Shown piece after piece: positions 1 to 6,124 of a stretch of DNA of 8,466 nucleotides. This stretch comes from Synechococcus sp. UW140 (GTDB taxonomy: Bacteria; Cyanobacteriota; Cyanobacteriia; PCC-6307; Cyanobiaceae): positions 1 to 8,466 of the forward strand of contig CAMDWF010000085.1 in assembly GCA_945878795.1 (NCBI GenBank), given 5' to 3'. Each line of letters starts with the position of its first letter. Within the stretch, counting starts at the first letter, position 1. The notes beneath the pieces are model-generated. The model was not told where the DNA came from. It searched no databases and was given only the letters and a program-made list of their open reading frames with translations. The translations under genes and the position numbers were made by a program.

Positions 1-178
1 GGCATCCTGCAGCGGGCAGCCAAAGGCATGAAATGCCGAATCGGCACTGACTAGCAGCAGTGATTCGCTGATCGACTGGGCCACCTATAGCGGCATGTCG
101 CTGCGGGCCAAGGCGTCCTCGATGGCGATCTTCCAAAGCGACACAGAGAAAGAAATGGATGTCGAGCAGGAGCCGCAT
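1..178 (-). pseudogene. Decayed VapC-like PIN-domain toxin (partial at left edge)
   Basis: The reading frame opens with ATG at 178-176, overlapping the antitoxin stop (TGATG), the usual layout of vapBC operons. The first 12 residues, MRLLLDIHFFLC, match the start of a PIN toxin, including the acidic residue after LLL. After about position 142 the PIN-like reading moves to another frame: SLWKIAIEDALARSDMPL (141-88), then an in-frame TAG at 87-85, then an AQSISESLLLVSADSAF-type stretch that resembles the C-terminal part of VapC. In a normal VapC of about 130 residues these blocks lie far apart, so the gene appears to have lost internal segments as well as its frame. No full PIN active site can be assembled. 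VapC toxins are ribonucleases, and this copy should be inactive. The 3' end lies outside the window. Identification rests on motif recognition only. Confidence 0.6.
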
Positions 179-453
179 CAGGCCTGTTCAAACAGCTCGG
201 CGATCAGCGGATTGGCGGCATCGATCGATTCAGGAACCGTGAACTGGCCGCGGGCCACCCCCAGACGCCGGCGCCGCTCCGGGCCCGGCAAGCCGGTGAG
301 CCGCGCCACCGGCCTGCCGTTGCGGGCGATCACCACCTCGGTTGCAGCACCGGTTTCGATGGCCTCCACCAGGCTCGCGAGGTGGGTCTGGGCCTCAAGC
401 ATGTTGACCGTGCGACGACCACTGCTGCCGCCCGCAGCCGTTTGTGCTGCCAT
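178..453 (-). CDS. Phd/YefM-family antitoxin
   Basis: A 91-residue protein. The block near residues 13-50 (RRTVNMLEAQTHLASLVE, then VVIARNGRPVARL) is the typical N-terminal DNA-binding fold of Phd/YefM antitoxins: a short beta strand, a helix in which residues keep the protein from binding constitutively, and the 'I.RNG.PVA.L' strand. The C-terminal part (about 60-91) would be the toxin-binding tail, ending in NPLIAELFEQA. Such antitoxins repress their own operon and neutralise a partner toxin. The ATG at 453 is chosen as the start; ATG at 402, just before LEAQTHL, is an alternative closer to the usual family start. The stop overlaps the ATG of the decayed toxin downstream, so the two were an operon. 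With its partner broken, the antitoxin may now be an orphan or may act on toxins encoded elsewhere. Confidence 0.8.
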   Translation of the reverse strand: MAAQTAAGGSSGRRTVNMLEAQTHLASLVEAIETGAATEVVIARNGRPVARLTGLPGPERRRRLGVARGQFTVPESIDAANPLIAELFEQA

Positions 454-521
454 CTTGCCTAGAACGCGGGAACCACCACAATCTTGATCAGACAAAACTA
501 AGTGATTGCGGTCAAGCGGCA

Positions 522-562
522 GCTCAACAGCGCGAGTGAGTTGAGCCGTGATACTGCTCAAC
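522..562. repeat. Three-element inverted repeat GCTCAAC / GTTGAGC / GCTCAAC
   Basis: GCTCAAC at 522-528, its exact reverse complement GTTGAGC at 540-546, and GCTCAAC again at 556-562. The middle element can pair with either flank (loops of 11 and 9 bases), giving two mutually exclusive 7-bp stems if transcribed, or two overlapping dyads if read as DNA. It lies between the divergent antitoxin gene and the guanidine riboswitch. It could be an operator for either unit or part of the 5' leader. No T tract follows, so a terminator is unlikely. Confidence 0.4.
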
Positions 563-595
563 ACCACCGGCAGACCTGTAGCCCTTGCCACCAAC

Positions 596-612
596 CCCCA
601 GCCCGGCTGGGG
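596..612. repeat. GC-rich hairpin just upstream of the riboswitch
   Basis: CCCCAGC (596-602) pairs perfectly with GCTGGGG (606-612) around a three-base loop. It is not followed by a T run on either strand, so it is not an obvious terminator. It lies about 25 bases before the conserved riboswitch core. It could be an accessory leader stem if transcription starts upstream, or a promoter-region dyad. I see no convincing -10/-35 pair in 454-635. Confidence 0.35.
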
Positions 613-636
613 CCACATTGCATTTGCGGAAATGAT

Positions 637-750
637 TTCTAGGGTTCCGGTTCCCAATGCCTTGGCGCTGGGGATGCTGGTCCAAGAGGAATCAACCGGC
701 GCAGCAGCAGCGGCGTCCGGTGACACGGAGGGATAAAAGCCCGGGAGGCC
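637..750 (+). promoter_or_regulatory. Guanidine-I (ykkC) riboswitch aptamer
   Basis: The conserved blocks of the guanidine-I class are present in order: TTTCTAGGGTTCCGG at 637-651, GCTGGTCCAAGAGG near 677-690, an ACGG at 725-728, and GGGATAAAAGCCCGGGAG at 730-747. These match the hallmark CUAGGGUUCCG, CUGGUCC-AGAG and GGAUAAAAGCCCGGGAG segments of the family. Guanidinium binding normally switches downstream genes on. The location directly upstream of a guanidine hydrolase operon is the expected genetic context and independently supports the call. Outer boundaries are approximate; the core is clear. Confidence 0.93.
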
Positions 751-777
751 GCACCACACCCCCTGCATATCCTCCCG
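742..777 (+). promoter_or_regulatory. Possible switching helix competing with the aptamer
   Basis: CGGGAGG at 742-748 is part of the conserved 3' strand of the riboswitch aptamer, and it is perfectly complementary to CCTCCCG at 771-777, with a 22-base loop. Pairing here would dismantle the end of the ligand-binding fold, so this could be the alternative ligand-free conformation. There is no T tract directly after it; the candidate terminator starts 12 bases further on. The complementarity is visible, but the switching role is inference. Confidence 0.5.
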
Positions 778-788
778 ATGGCCCCCCC

Positions 789-827
789 TTCGGAGTTCGC
801 CGACGAACTCCCTTCCGAACCGTTTTT
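789..827 (+). terminator. Candidate riboswitch-controlled intrinsic terminator
   Basis: GGAGTTCG (792-799) pairs perfectly with CGAACTCC (804-811) around a CCGA loop. Alternatively the lower stem is TTCGG (789-793) with CCGAA (815-819), leaving a bulge on the 3' side. A TTTTT tract follows at 823-827. Guanidine-I riboswitches often act through a terminator, which is prevented when ligand is bound. If real, this lies upstream of the true gdmH start, even though the reading frame is open through it. Confidence 0.6.
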
Positions 828-864
828 GCGCCAGCCACCCTCTACCCCATCCCCCCAGGCTGGG

Positions 865-2013
865 TTGGGTGAGGAGGGCAAAAGGGCCTTAGAGAAGGAG
901 GCCAGGTTGCCCCTGACCGGCTGGCAGCAAGAGGTGGACCAGGGCCTCCGCTACGGCCTGGAGGCGGCCGACAGCATCGTCGATCGGCGCATCTCCACCT
1001 TCTCGCGGGGGGAATTGCCCCACTACGCCGGCATTAACACCTTCATGAAGGCTCCCTACATCGAGGACGTCAACCGCGTCGGCGAATTCGATGTCGCCAT
1101 CCTTGGGGTGCCCCACGACAGCGGCACCACCTACCGACCGGGTACCCGCTTCGGGCCCCAGGGAATCAGGCGCATCTCAGCCCTCTACACGCCCTACAAC
1201 TATGAGATGGGCGTCGATCTGCGCGAACAGATTCGCCTCTGTGATGTGGGCGATATCTTCACGATTCCCGCCAACAACGAGAAGAGCTTCGATCAAATTT
1301 CCAAGGGCGTCGCCCATGTTTTTGCCAGCGGTGCCTTTCCGATCATTCTCGGCGGCGACCATTCGATCGGCTTTCCCACCGTGCGCGGCGTCTGCCGCCA
1401 CCTGGGCGATAAAAAGGTGGGCATCATCCATTTCGATCGCCACGTCGACACCCAGGAAACCGACCTGGATGAACGGATGCATACCACCCCTTGGTTCCAT
1501 GCCACCAACATGGCCAATGCACCGGCAGAAAATCTGGTGCAATTGGGTATCGGCGGCTGGCAGGTGCCCAGGGAGGGTGTAAAAGTCTGCCGCGAACGGG
1601 GCACCAACGTGCTCACCGTCACCGATATCTGCGACATGGGGCTGGAGGCGGCGGCCCGCTATGCGATCGAACGGGCCTGCGATGGCACTGATTGCGTCTA
1701 CATCTCCTTCGACATTGATTGCATTGATGCCGGCTTTGTACCCGGTACCGGTTGGCCCGAACCGGGAGGGTTGCTGCCCAGGGAGGCGCTGAAGTTGCTC
1801 GAATTGATTGTGCGCAATGTGCCCGTCTGCGGCCTGGAGGTGGTTGAGGTGTCGCCTCCCTACGACATCAGTGACATGACCTCCCTGATGGCCGCCCGGG
1901 TGATCTGCGACACCATGGCCCACCTGGTGGTCAGCGGCCAGCTACCGCGCCGGTCGTTGCCGAGTTGGATCTCGCCGACCTGCAACCTCCAGGTCGATCA
2001 GGCCTGGAGGTAG
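865..2013 (+). CDS. gdmH: Nickel-dependent guanidine hydrolase (ureohydrolase/arginase family)
   Basis: This enzyme hydrolyses guanidine to urea and ammonia in the cytosol. It belongs to the arginase/agmatinase superfamily. Numbering from the upstream ATG at 778, the metal-binding motifs are GGDHS (192-196), D220-R-H222-V-D224 and D312-I-D314, with a conserved E357. The motif DIDCIDAGFVPGTGWPEPGG keeps the family pattern but has Trp where agmatinases usually have Thr, a form I associate with the cyanobacterial guanidine hydrolases once annotated as agmatinase (SpeB2). The start is uncertain. ATG 778 has no ribosome site and precedes the candidate terminator. TTG 865 gives 382 residues and keeps the charged RALEKEARLPLTGWQQ segment. 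TTG 907 has the best Shine-Dalgarno (AAGGAGG at 895-901) and gives 368 residues. The stop lies 4 bases before the hypA-like gene, and nickel-insertion genes follow directly, in keeping with a nickel enzyme. Confidence 0.92.
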   Translation: MGEEGKRALEKEARLPLTGWQQEVDQGLRYGLEAADSIVDRRISTFSRGELPHYAGINTFMKAPYIEDVNRVGEFDVAILGVPHDSGTTYRPGTRFGPQGIRRISALYTPYNYEMGVDLREQIRLCDVGDIFTIPANNEKSFDQISKGVAHVFASGAFPIILGGDHSIGFPTVRGVCRHLGDKKVGIIHFDRHVDTQETDLDERMHTTPWFHATNMANAPAENLVQLGIGGWQVPREGVKVCRERGTNVLTVTDICDMGLEAAARYAIERACDGTDCVYISFDIDCIDAGFVPGTGWPEPGGLLPREALKLLELIVRNVPVCGLEVVEVSPPYDISDMTSLMAARVICDTMAHLVVSGQLPRRSLPSWISPTCNLQVDQAWR

Positions 2014-2017
2014 GGCC

Positions 2018-2422
2018 ATGCACGAAGTCGACATGACCCGGGCCCTGGTGCGCTCGATGCAGAGCTGGAGGCAGGGCCATCGGCCCCAGCAGCCCAAGGT
2101 GAGCAGGGTGAATTTGCAGGTTGGTGCCTTCACCTGTGTGGAGCCCGAGCAATTGCTCTTCACCTGGAAGGTGGCGATCGCCAATAGCTGGCTGGAGGGT
2201 GCCCAACTGGCCATCGAGCCGGTGCCGCTGCTGGGCCGTTGCCTGGCTTGCGCTTCGATCTACACGCCCGAGGCGGAGCAGGGCTACCGCTCCCCCTGTT
2301 GCAGCCATCTAATGGAGGAGATCGTCAGCGGCCGCGAATTGCGCATCCGCAGCGTCGATTACGAGCTGGTGGAGGCCAATCCGCCGCCTAATTCCCAGCC
2401 TGATCCGGCCGCTGCCATGTGA
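2018..2422 (+). CDS. hypA: HypA-like nickel metallochaperone for guanidine hydrolase
   Basis: A 134-residue HypA/HybF-family protein. In the family the N-terminal Met-His-Glu binds nickel and hands it to a target enzyme with HypB; MHE is present here. HypA normally carries a structural zinc site made of two CxxC motifs. The first is intact (C75-L-A-C78), but the second reads S92-P-C94-C95-S-H97, so the usual first Cys is Ser and a Cys and His sit beside it. The following EEIVSGRELRIRSVD matches the family's C-terminal strand. A Pro/Ala-rich tail of about 14 residues extends beyond it. A strong GGAGG lies at 2006-2010, inside the end of gdmH, so translation may be coupled. In cyanobacteria this gene order encodes the dedicated accessory proteins of guanidine hydrolase rather than of hydrogenase, and no hydrogenase genes are in view. 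Confidence 0.88.
   Translation: MHEVDMTRALVRSMQSWRQGHRPQQPKVSRVNLQVGAFTCVEPEQLLFTWKVAIANSWLEGAQLAIEPVPLLGRCLACASIYTPEAEQGYRSPCCSHLMEEIVSGRELRIRSVDYELVEANPPPNSQPDPAAAM
2174..2181. repeat. HIP1 octamer GCGATCGC
   Basis: An exact copy of the highly iterated palindrome typical of many cyanobacterial genomes, inside the hypA-like gene. Useful as a lineage hint only. Confidence 0.6.
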
Positions 2423-2464
2423 GTTCGCTGCGCCATTACACCCAGTTTTCTTTCCCTGATTGCC

Positions 2465-3208
2465 ATGCACATGCCCCTGGAAGACAACCTTGGCCTCAAT
2501 CTTTTGGCCGCTAACCAGCACCAGGCCGCCCACAACCGCGAGCACTTTGATACCTGGCAACTGCTCTGCATCAACGTGATGAGTAGCCCGGGGGCCGGCA
2601 AAACCTCATTGCTAGAGCGAAGTTTGCCCCTGCTGGCCACCGACTTCGCCATGGCCGTGCTGGAGGGCGACATGACCACCCAACTCGACGCCGAGCGCCT
2701 CGAAGCCGTGGGGGTACCGGTGGTGCCGATCACCACCGGCCGCTCCTGCCACCTTGATGCCGCCATGGTGGGCGGCGGCCTGCGGCTGCTGAGGCAGCGC
2801 CTTGATCCCGCCAGCCTTGATTTGCTCTGGGTGGAAAACGTCGGCAACTTGGTTTGTCCGGCCGAATTCGAGGTGGGCGAACACCGCAAGGTGGCCCTGC
2901 TCAGCGTCACCGAGGGCGAAGACAAGCCCCTCAAGTACCCGGTGATGTTCAGGGAGGCCGATTGTGTGTTGATCACCAAGACCGACCTGCTGCCCTACCT
3001 GCCGGTGCAGGTGGAGCGGATTGAGGCTCACATCAAACAGGTCAATCCCCGCTGTGCGGTGCTGAGGGTTTCGGCCAGCAGCGGCGCAGGCATTGAGGCC
3101 TGGCACCTTTGGCTACGCCAGCAGGTCGCCGCCCAGCGAGCGGCCCTGCTGGCAACGCCAGCGCCCCGCCCCGGCAGCGCCGCTGCACCGCTCAGCCTGG
3201 CCCGGTGA
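2465..3208 (+). CDS. hypB: HypB-like GTPase for nickel insertion into guanidine hydrolase
   Basis: A 247-residue SIMIBI-class GTPase. The Walker A loop is SSPGAGKTS (40-48), followed by EGDMTTQLDAERL (67-79). The conserved HypB metal site is visible as C95-H96 in TGRSCHLDA and C131 in ENVGNLVCPAEF. SVTEGEDKPLKYPVMF (147-162) is diagnostic of HypB. The base-specificity motif is TKTD (171-174) instead of NKxD. The N-terminal CxxCGC motif and His-rich nickel-storage stretch found in some HypB proteins are absent. GTP hydrolysis by HypB drives nickel transfer from HypA-type chaperones into the target enzyme, here most likely GdmH. A poorly conserved Pro/Ala-rich tail closes the protein. The gene follows the hypA-like gene by 42 bases; I see no clear Shine-Dalgarno, and ATG 2471 is an alternative start. 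Confidence 0.92.
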   Translation: MHMPLEDNLGLNLLAANQHQAAHNREHFDTWQLLCINVMSSPGAGKTSLLERSLPLLATDFAMAVLEGDMTTQLDAERLEAVGVPVVPITTGRSCHLDAAMVGGGLRLLRQRLDPASLDLLWVENVGNLVCPAEFEVGEHRKVALLSVTEGEDKPLKYPVMFREADCVLITKTDLLPYLPVQVERIEAHIKQVNPRCAVLRVSASSGAGIEAWHLWLRQQVAAQRAALLATPAPRPGSAAAPLSLAR

Positions 3209-3286
3209 GCTACTTCAGGTCCAGCGCCCAGCCCCATTTTCCGCTCCAGCAACTGTTTTAACCAGCGTTTGCTCCCATCACCCACT

Positions 3287-4303
3287 ATGACCCGTTTCAG
3301 CCCCCGGTCCTTTCGTCTGCGCACGGTCAATTACTTGCTGCTCGCCGGGGTGGTTAGCGCCGGCCTGGGCGGCTGCAGCAAACCGGGCAGCTCGGTTAGC
3401 GAGACACCGGTGCGGATTGGCTACAGCGCCTGGCCGGGCTGGTTTCCCTGGAAGGTGAGCGAGGAGAAGGGGCATTTCAGCGCTGCCGGAGTGCCGGTGA
3501 GCCTTACCTGGTTTGACGGCTACCTCGATTCGATCAACGCCCTCAACGCCGGCCAGCTGGATTGCAACAGCCAGACCCTGGGCGACACGATTTCTTCGCT
3601 CGCCGCTGGCGCCGATCTGCAGGTGGTGCTCACCAACGACATCTCCAGTGGCAACGACCAGATCATTGCGGCGCCTGGGATCCGCAGCGTGGCCGATCTC
3701 AAGGGCAAAAAGGTGGCCGCCGAGCAGGGCACCGTTGACCACTACCTGCTGCTGCTGGGCATCAAGAAGGCCGGCATGGCCGAGAAGGACATCACTTTTG
3801 TGCCCCTGGAAACGGGCGCCGCGGCGGCGGCTTTCGTCGCCGGCAAGGTGGATGCGGTGGGGGTGTTTGCGCCCTTCACCACCCAGGCGCTGAAGCGGCC
3901 GGGCAGCACCACCCTGTTCAGCTCCAAGGACTTCCCCGGTGCCATCAGTGATCACCTGGTCTGCAATCGGGCCTTCGTGGCCAAAAATCCCGAGAAGATT
4001 CAAAAAATCGTCAATGCTTGGTTTGCCACCCAGCGGGACATCAAGGCCAACCCCGCCCCTGCGCTGGCGATCCTGGCCAAACGGGCCGGTGTTACGGAGG
4101 CGGAGTATCGGGCCTACGACGCCGGCACCACGATCTACACCCTTGAGCAGAACCGCCAGGTGCTCAAGCCGGGTACCACGATGACCTCCCTGCCCTACGC
4201 CGCCGCCCAGATCAGCGGCTTCCTCCAGGCGGTGGGTCTGGCCAAAACCGCACCCAAGCTTGAGGGGCTGTTCGATCCGAAGTTCGTGGATGCCGCCAAC
4301 TAA
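3287..4303 (+). CDS. ABC transporter substrate-binding lipoprotein (likely guanidine uptake)
   Basis: A 338-residue protein of the NMT1/SsuA/TauA-like periplasmic binding family. It starts with basic residues, a hydrophobic core (YLLLAGVVSAGL) and a lipobox LGGC with the lipidated Cys at residue 30, so it should be anchored to the membrane facing the periplasm. The mature domain opens with VRIGYSAWPGWFPW and EKGHF, typical of this family, followed by SVADLKGKKVAAEQGT (134-149) at the first lobe crossover. The binding pocket cannot be read by eye, so substrate identity rests on context: the gene follows gdmH, hypA-like and hypB-like genes and has its own permease and ATPase. Homologues are usually annotated as nitrate/sulfonate/taurine transporters. 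The ATG at 3287 is preferred to an in-frame TTG at 3269 because it gives a normal signal peptide. The 78-base gap before it shows no terminator. Confidence 0.87.
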   Translation: MTRFSPRSFRLRTVNYLLLAGVVSAGLGGCSKPGSSVSETPVRIGYSAWPGWFPWKVSEEKGHFSAAGVPVSLTWFDGYLDSINALNAGQLDCNSQTLGDTISSLAAGADLQVVLTNDISSGNDQIIAAPGIRSVADLKGKKVAAEQGTVDHYLLLLGIKKAGMAEKDITFVPLETGAAAAAFVAGKVDAVGVFAPFTTQALKRPGSTTLFSSKDFPGAISDHLVCNRAFVAKNPEKIQKIVNAWFATQRDIKANPAPALAILAKRAGVTEAEYRAYDAGTTIYTLEQNRQVLKPGTTMTSLPYAAAQISGFLQAVGLAKTAPKLEGLFDPKFVDAAN

Positions 4304-4310
4304 TCCAGTC

Positions 4311-5081
4311 ATGTTGAGGCCTTTGCGACCCCTGATGCGGCACCCCTGGACGCTTGGGGTGGCCGGCATCGCCCTGGTGTTTGGCATCTGGGCCTTGCTG
4401 GCTGGGCTGCAGCTGGTCGACAAACTGTTTCTGCCCACTCCGGCTGCGGTGCTGGCTGCGGGCCAGGAATCAGCGGCTAATGGCGAGCTTTGGTCTGATA
4501 TCACGGCCAGTCTGTTGCGGGTTCTGGCCGGCTTTGGCCTTTCGGCCCTGGTGGCCCTGCCGCTTGGGATCGCCATGGGCGCCAATGCCAGCTTTTGCCG
4601 CCTGTTGGAGCCGCTGCTGGCGCTGTTGCGCTACATGCCCGCCCCAGCCTTCATCCCCCTGTTGATCATCTACTTCGGCCTGGGGGAGTTGCCCAAGGTG
4701 CTGTTGATCTTCATTGGCACCCTGTTTTTCAATACTTTGATGATTATGGATGCGGTGAAATTCGTGCCGCGTGAGCTGCTTGAAACCGCCCTGACCCTTG
4801 GCGGTAAAAAACGTGATCTGCTGCTGCGGGTGATCGCACCCTTTATTGCGCCGCAGGTGCTGGATGCCTTTCGCATCAATATGGCGGCCGCCTGGAATCT
4901 GGTGATCGTGGCCGAACTCGTTGCCGCCGACAGTGGCTTGGGCAAGCGCATCACTTTGGCCCAGCGTTTTCTGCGCACCGATCAAATCTTTCTGGGGCTG
5001 ATCGTGATCGGCCTGATCGGCCTGGTGATCGATCTCAGTTTTCGCCTGCTGATGCGCCGCGCCTGCAGCTGGGCCAATTGA
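4311..5081 (+). CDS. ABC transporter permease (BPD_transp_1 family)
   Basis: A 256-residue integral membrane protein that forms the channel of the importer, probably as a homodimer. Hydrophobic spans are visible at about residues 14-33, 68-90, 99-122, 128-147, 190-206 and 226-248. The EAA loop, which contacts the ATPase, is present as ELLETALTLGGKKRD with the downstream Pro (about 155-181). Length and layout match the SsuC/TauC/NrtB group. The frame is open upstream to a TTG at 4260, but that would overlap the previous gene. ATG 4311, 7 bases after the lipoprotein stop, is the natural start; ATG 4335 is also possible. It most likely works with the flanking lipoprotein and ATPase in guanidine import. 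Confidence 0.9.
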   Translation: MLRPLRPLMRHPWTLGVAGIALVFGIWALLAGLQLVDKLFLPTPAAVLAAGQESAANGELWSDITASLLRVLAGFGLSALVALPLGIAMGANASFCRLLEPLLALLRYMPAPAFIPLLIIYFGLGELPKVLLIFIGTLFFNTLMIMDAVKFVPRELLETALTLGGKKRDLLLRVIAPFIAPQVLDAFRINMAAAWNLVIVAELVAADSGLGKRITLAQRFLRTDQIFLGLIVIGLIGLVIDLSFRLLMRRACSWAN

Positions 5082-5087
5082 TCAATT

Positions 5088-5855
5088 ATGAATCTTGTCC
5101 TTGATGCGGTCTGCAAACGGTTTGGTGACGGTAAGCAGGCGCAACTGGTGCTTGATCGCATCAGCCTGGCCATGCACACCGGCCAGTTTCTGGCCCTATT
5201 GGGTAGCTCTGGCTCCGGCAAGTCCACCCTGATGCGATTGGTGGCAGGCCTGGAGCAACCCAGCAGCGGCAGCATCAGCCTTGATGGCCAACCGATCCGG
5301 GGCCCCGGATCGGATCGCGGCATGGTTTTCCAGAAGTACAGCCTTTATCCCTGGCTGACGGCCGCCCAAAACGTCGCCTTTGGCATGGAGCTGCAGGGGC
5401 TGGAGCGCGCCGAGATCCGCGAACGCACCGGTTTTTATCTGGAGGTGGTTGGCCTGGCCGAATCGGCCCGGCGCCTGCCGCGCGAACTCTCCGGCGGCAT
5501 GCAGCAGCGGGTGGCGATCGCCCGGGCCCTGGCCGCCGATCCCAGGGTGCTGCTGCTGGATGAACCCTTTGGCGCCCTCGATCTCCAGATTCGTGAATCA
5601 ATGCAGGAGTTTCTGTTCGGTCTCTGGCGCCGCACCGGCCTCTCGGTGTTATTAATCACCCACGACATCGATGAGGCGCTGCTGCTGGCCCAGCAAGTTC
5701 ACATCCTGGCGCCCCGCCCCGGTCGGATTGTCGAAAGCCTCACGGTGGAGCTCAACAAGGACAACCTCCAAGATCTGCGGCTTTCGCCCGCCTTTCAAAG
5801 CCTGCGCCATCGGGTGGCAGATACCTTGCGCCAGCTCGATGGCGAACTGGCCTGA
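5088..5855 (+). CDS. ABC transporter ATP-binding protein
   Basis: A 255-residue ABC ATPase with every core motif: Walker A GSSGSGKST (39-47), Q-loop Gln82 in VFQKYSLYPWLT, signature LSGGMQQ (134-140), Walker B VLLLDE (154-159), D-loop GALD, and switch His192 in ITHDIDEA. The FQKYSLYPWLT form of the Q-loop is typical of the nitrate/sulfonate/taurine importer group (NrtD/SsuB/TauB). It powers the importer from the cytosolic face. It starts 6 bases after the permease stop and is the last gene of the operon. No convincing T-tailed terminator is visible between it and the convergent gene ending at 5877. Confidence 0.93.
   Translation: MNLVLDAVCKRFGDGKQAQLVLDRISLAMHTGQFLALLGSSGSGKSTLMRLVAGLEQPSSGSISLDGQPIRGPGSDRGMVFQKYSLYPWLTAAQNVAFGMELQGLERAEIRERTGFYLEVVGLAESARRLPRELSGGMQQRVAIARALAADPRVLLLDEPFGALDLQIRESMQEFLFGLWRRTGLSVLLITHDIDEALLLAQQVHILAPRPGRIVESLTVELNKDNLQDLRLSPAFQSLRHRVADTLRQLDGELA
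5514..5521. repeat. HIP1 octamer GCGATCGC
   Basis: A second exact HIP1 copy, inside the ABC ATPase gene just after the codons for the signature motif, spanning the VAIA codons. Confidence 0.6.
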
Positions 5856-5876
5856 AGCCCAGCCCTGGCGGGGCCC

Positions 5877-6113
5877 TTAGCCGGCATCCGAATCGCCACC
5901 CTGCCAAAGCTGGGGAGGAAGGTTGAGGTACACCGCTTCGCGGAACAGGGCCTGCTTGGCTTCGGCATCACCCCCGGCCTCGGCGGTCGCATAACGCTGC
6001 TGCAGCGAGGCGATAAGAGCCGCCCGGCGGCGGTCGGGGCTGGCGCTGCTTGGGTCGCCCGCTGCGGTGGCATCGCTGGTGGTGCCGGAATTGGGTGGGG
6101 TGGGATTGGCCAT
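5877..6113 (-). CDS. Small uncharacterised protein (78 aa)
   Basis: I do not recognise a named family. The first 30 or so residues are Pro/Thr/Ser/Ala-rich and probably disordered (MANPTPPNSGTTSDA...). The remainder looks folded and helical: RRRAALIASLQQRYATAEA, then AKQALFREAVYLNLPPQLW, with a short acidic end. There is no signal peptide or membrane span. The frame stays open upstream to 6365, but ATG 6113 is preferred because a different-frame coding sequence appears to end at 6125, 11 bases before it, suggesting a small two-gene unit. It converges on the ABC operon with about 20 bases between stops. The function is unknown. Confidence 0.55.
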   Translation of the reverse strand: MANPTPPNSGTTSDATAAGDPSSASPDRRRAALIASLQQRYATAEAGGDAEAKQALFREAVYLNLPPQLWQGGDSDAG

Positions 6114-6124
6114 TCCGCTTCGGC

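Noticed and set aside
95..487. Plus-strand open frame of 130 residues
   Set aside because: Arg/Ser/Pro-rich composition typical of an antisense shadow, and it lies opposite the Phd-like antitoxin and the VapC remnant.
578..591. GTA-N8-CAC resembling the NtcA nitrogen-control site GTAN8TAC
   Set aside because: One key base differs and no TAN3T -10 box is found at the usual distance downstream. Chance matches are common, so it is not annotated.
1177..1923. Long minus-strand open frame of 248 residues
   Set aside because: A shadow of gdmH; the GC-rich codon pattern opens the opposite strand, and the translation shows no recognisable domain.
3278..4585. Minus-strand open frame of 435 residues
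   Set aside because: It spans the antisense of the lipoprotein and permease genes, both of which have clear family motifs. The translation is low-complexity and Gly/His/Arg-rich.
5853..5880. Bidirectional terminator between the ABC ATPase and the convergent 78-aa gene
   Set aside because: GC-rich with weak self-complementarity (CCCTGG/GGGCCC) but no T tract on either strand.
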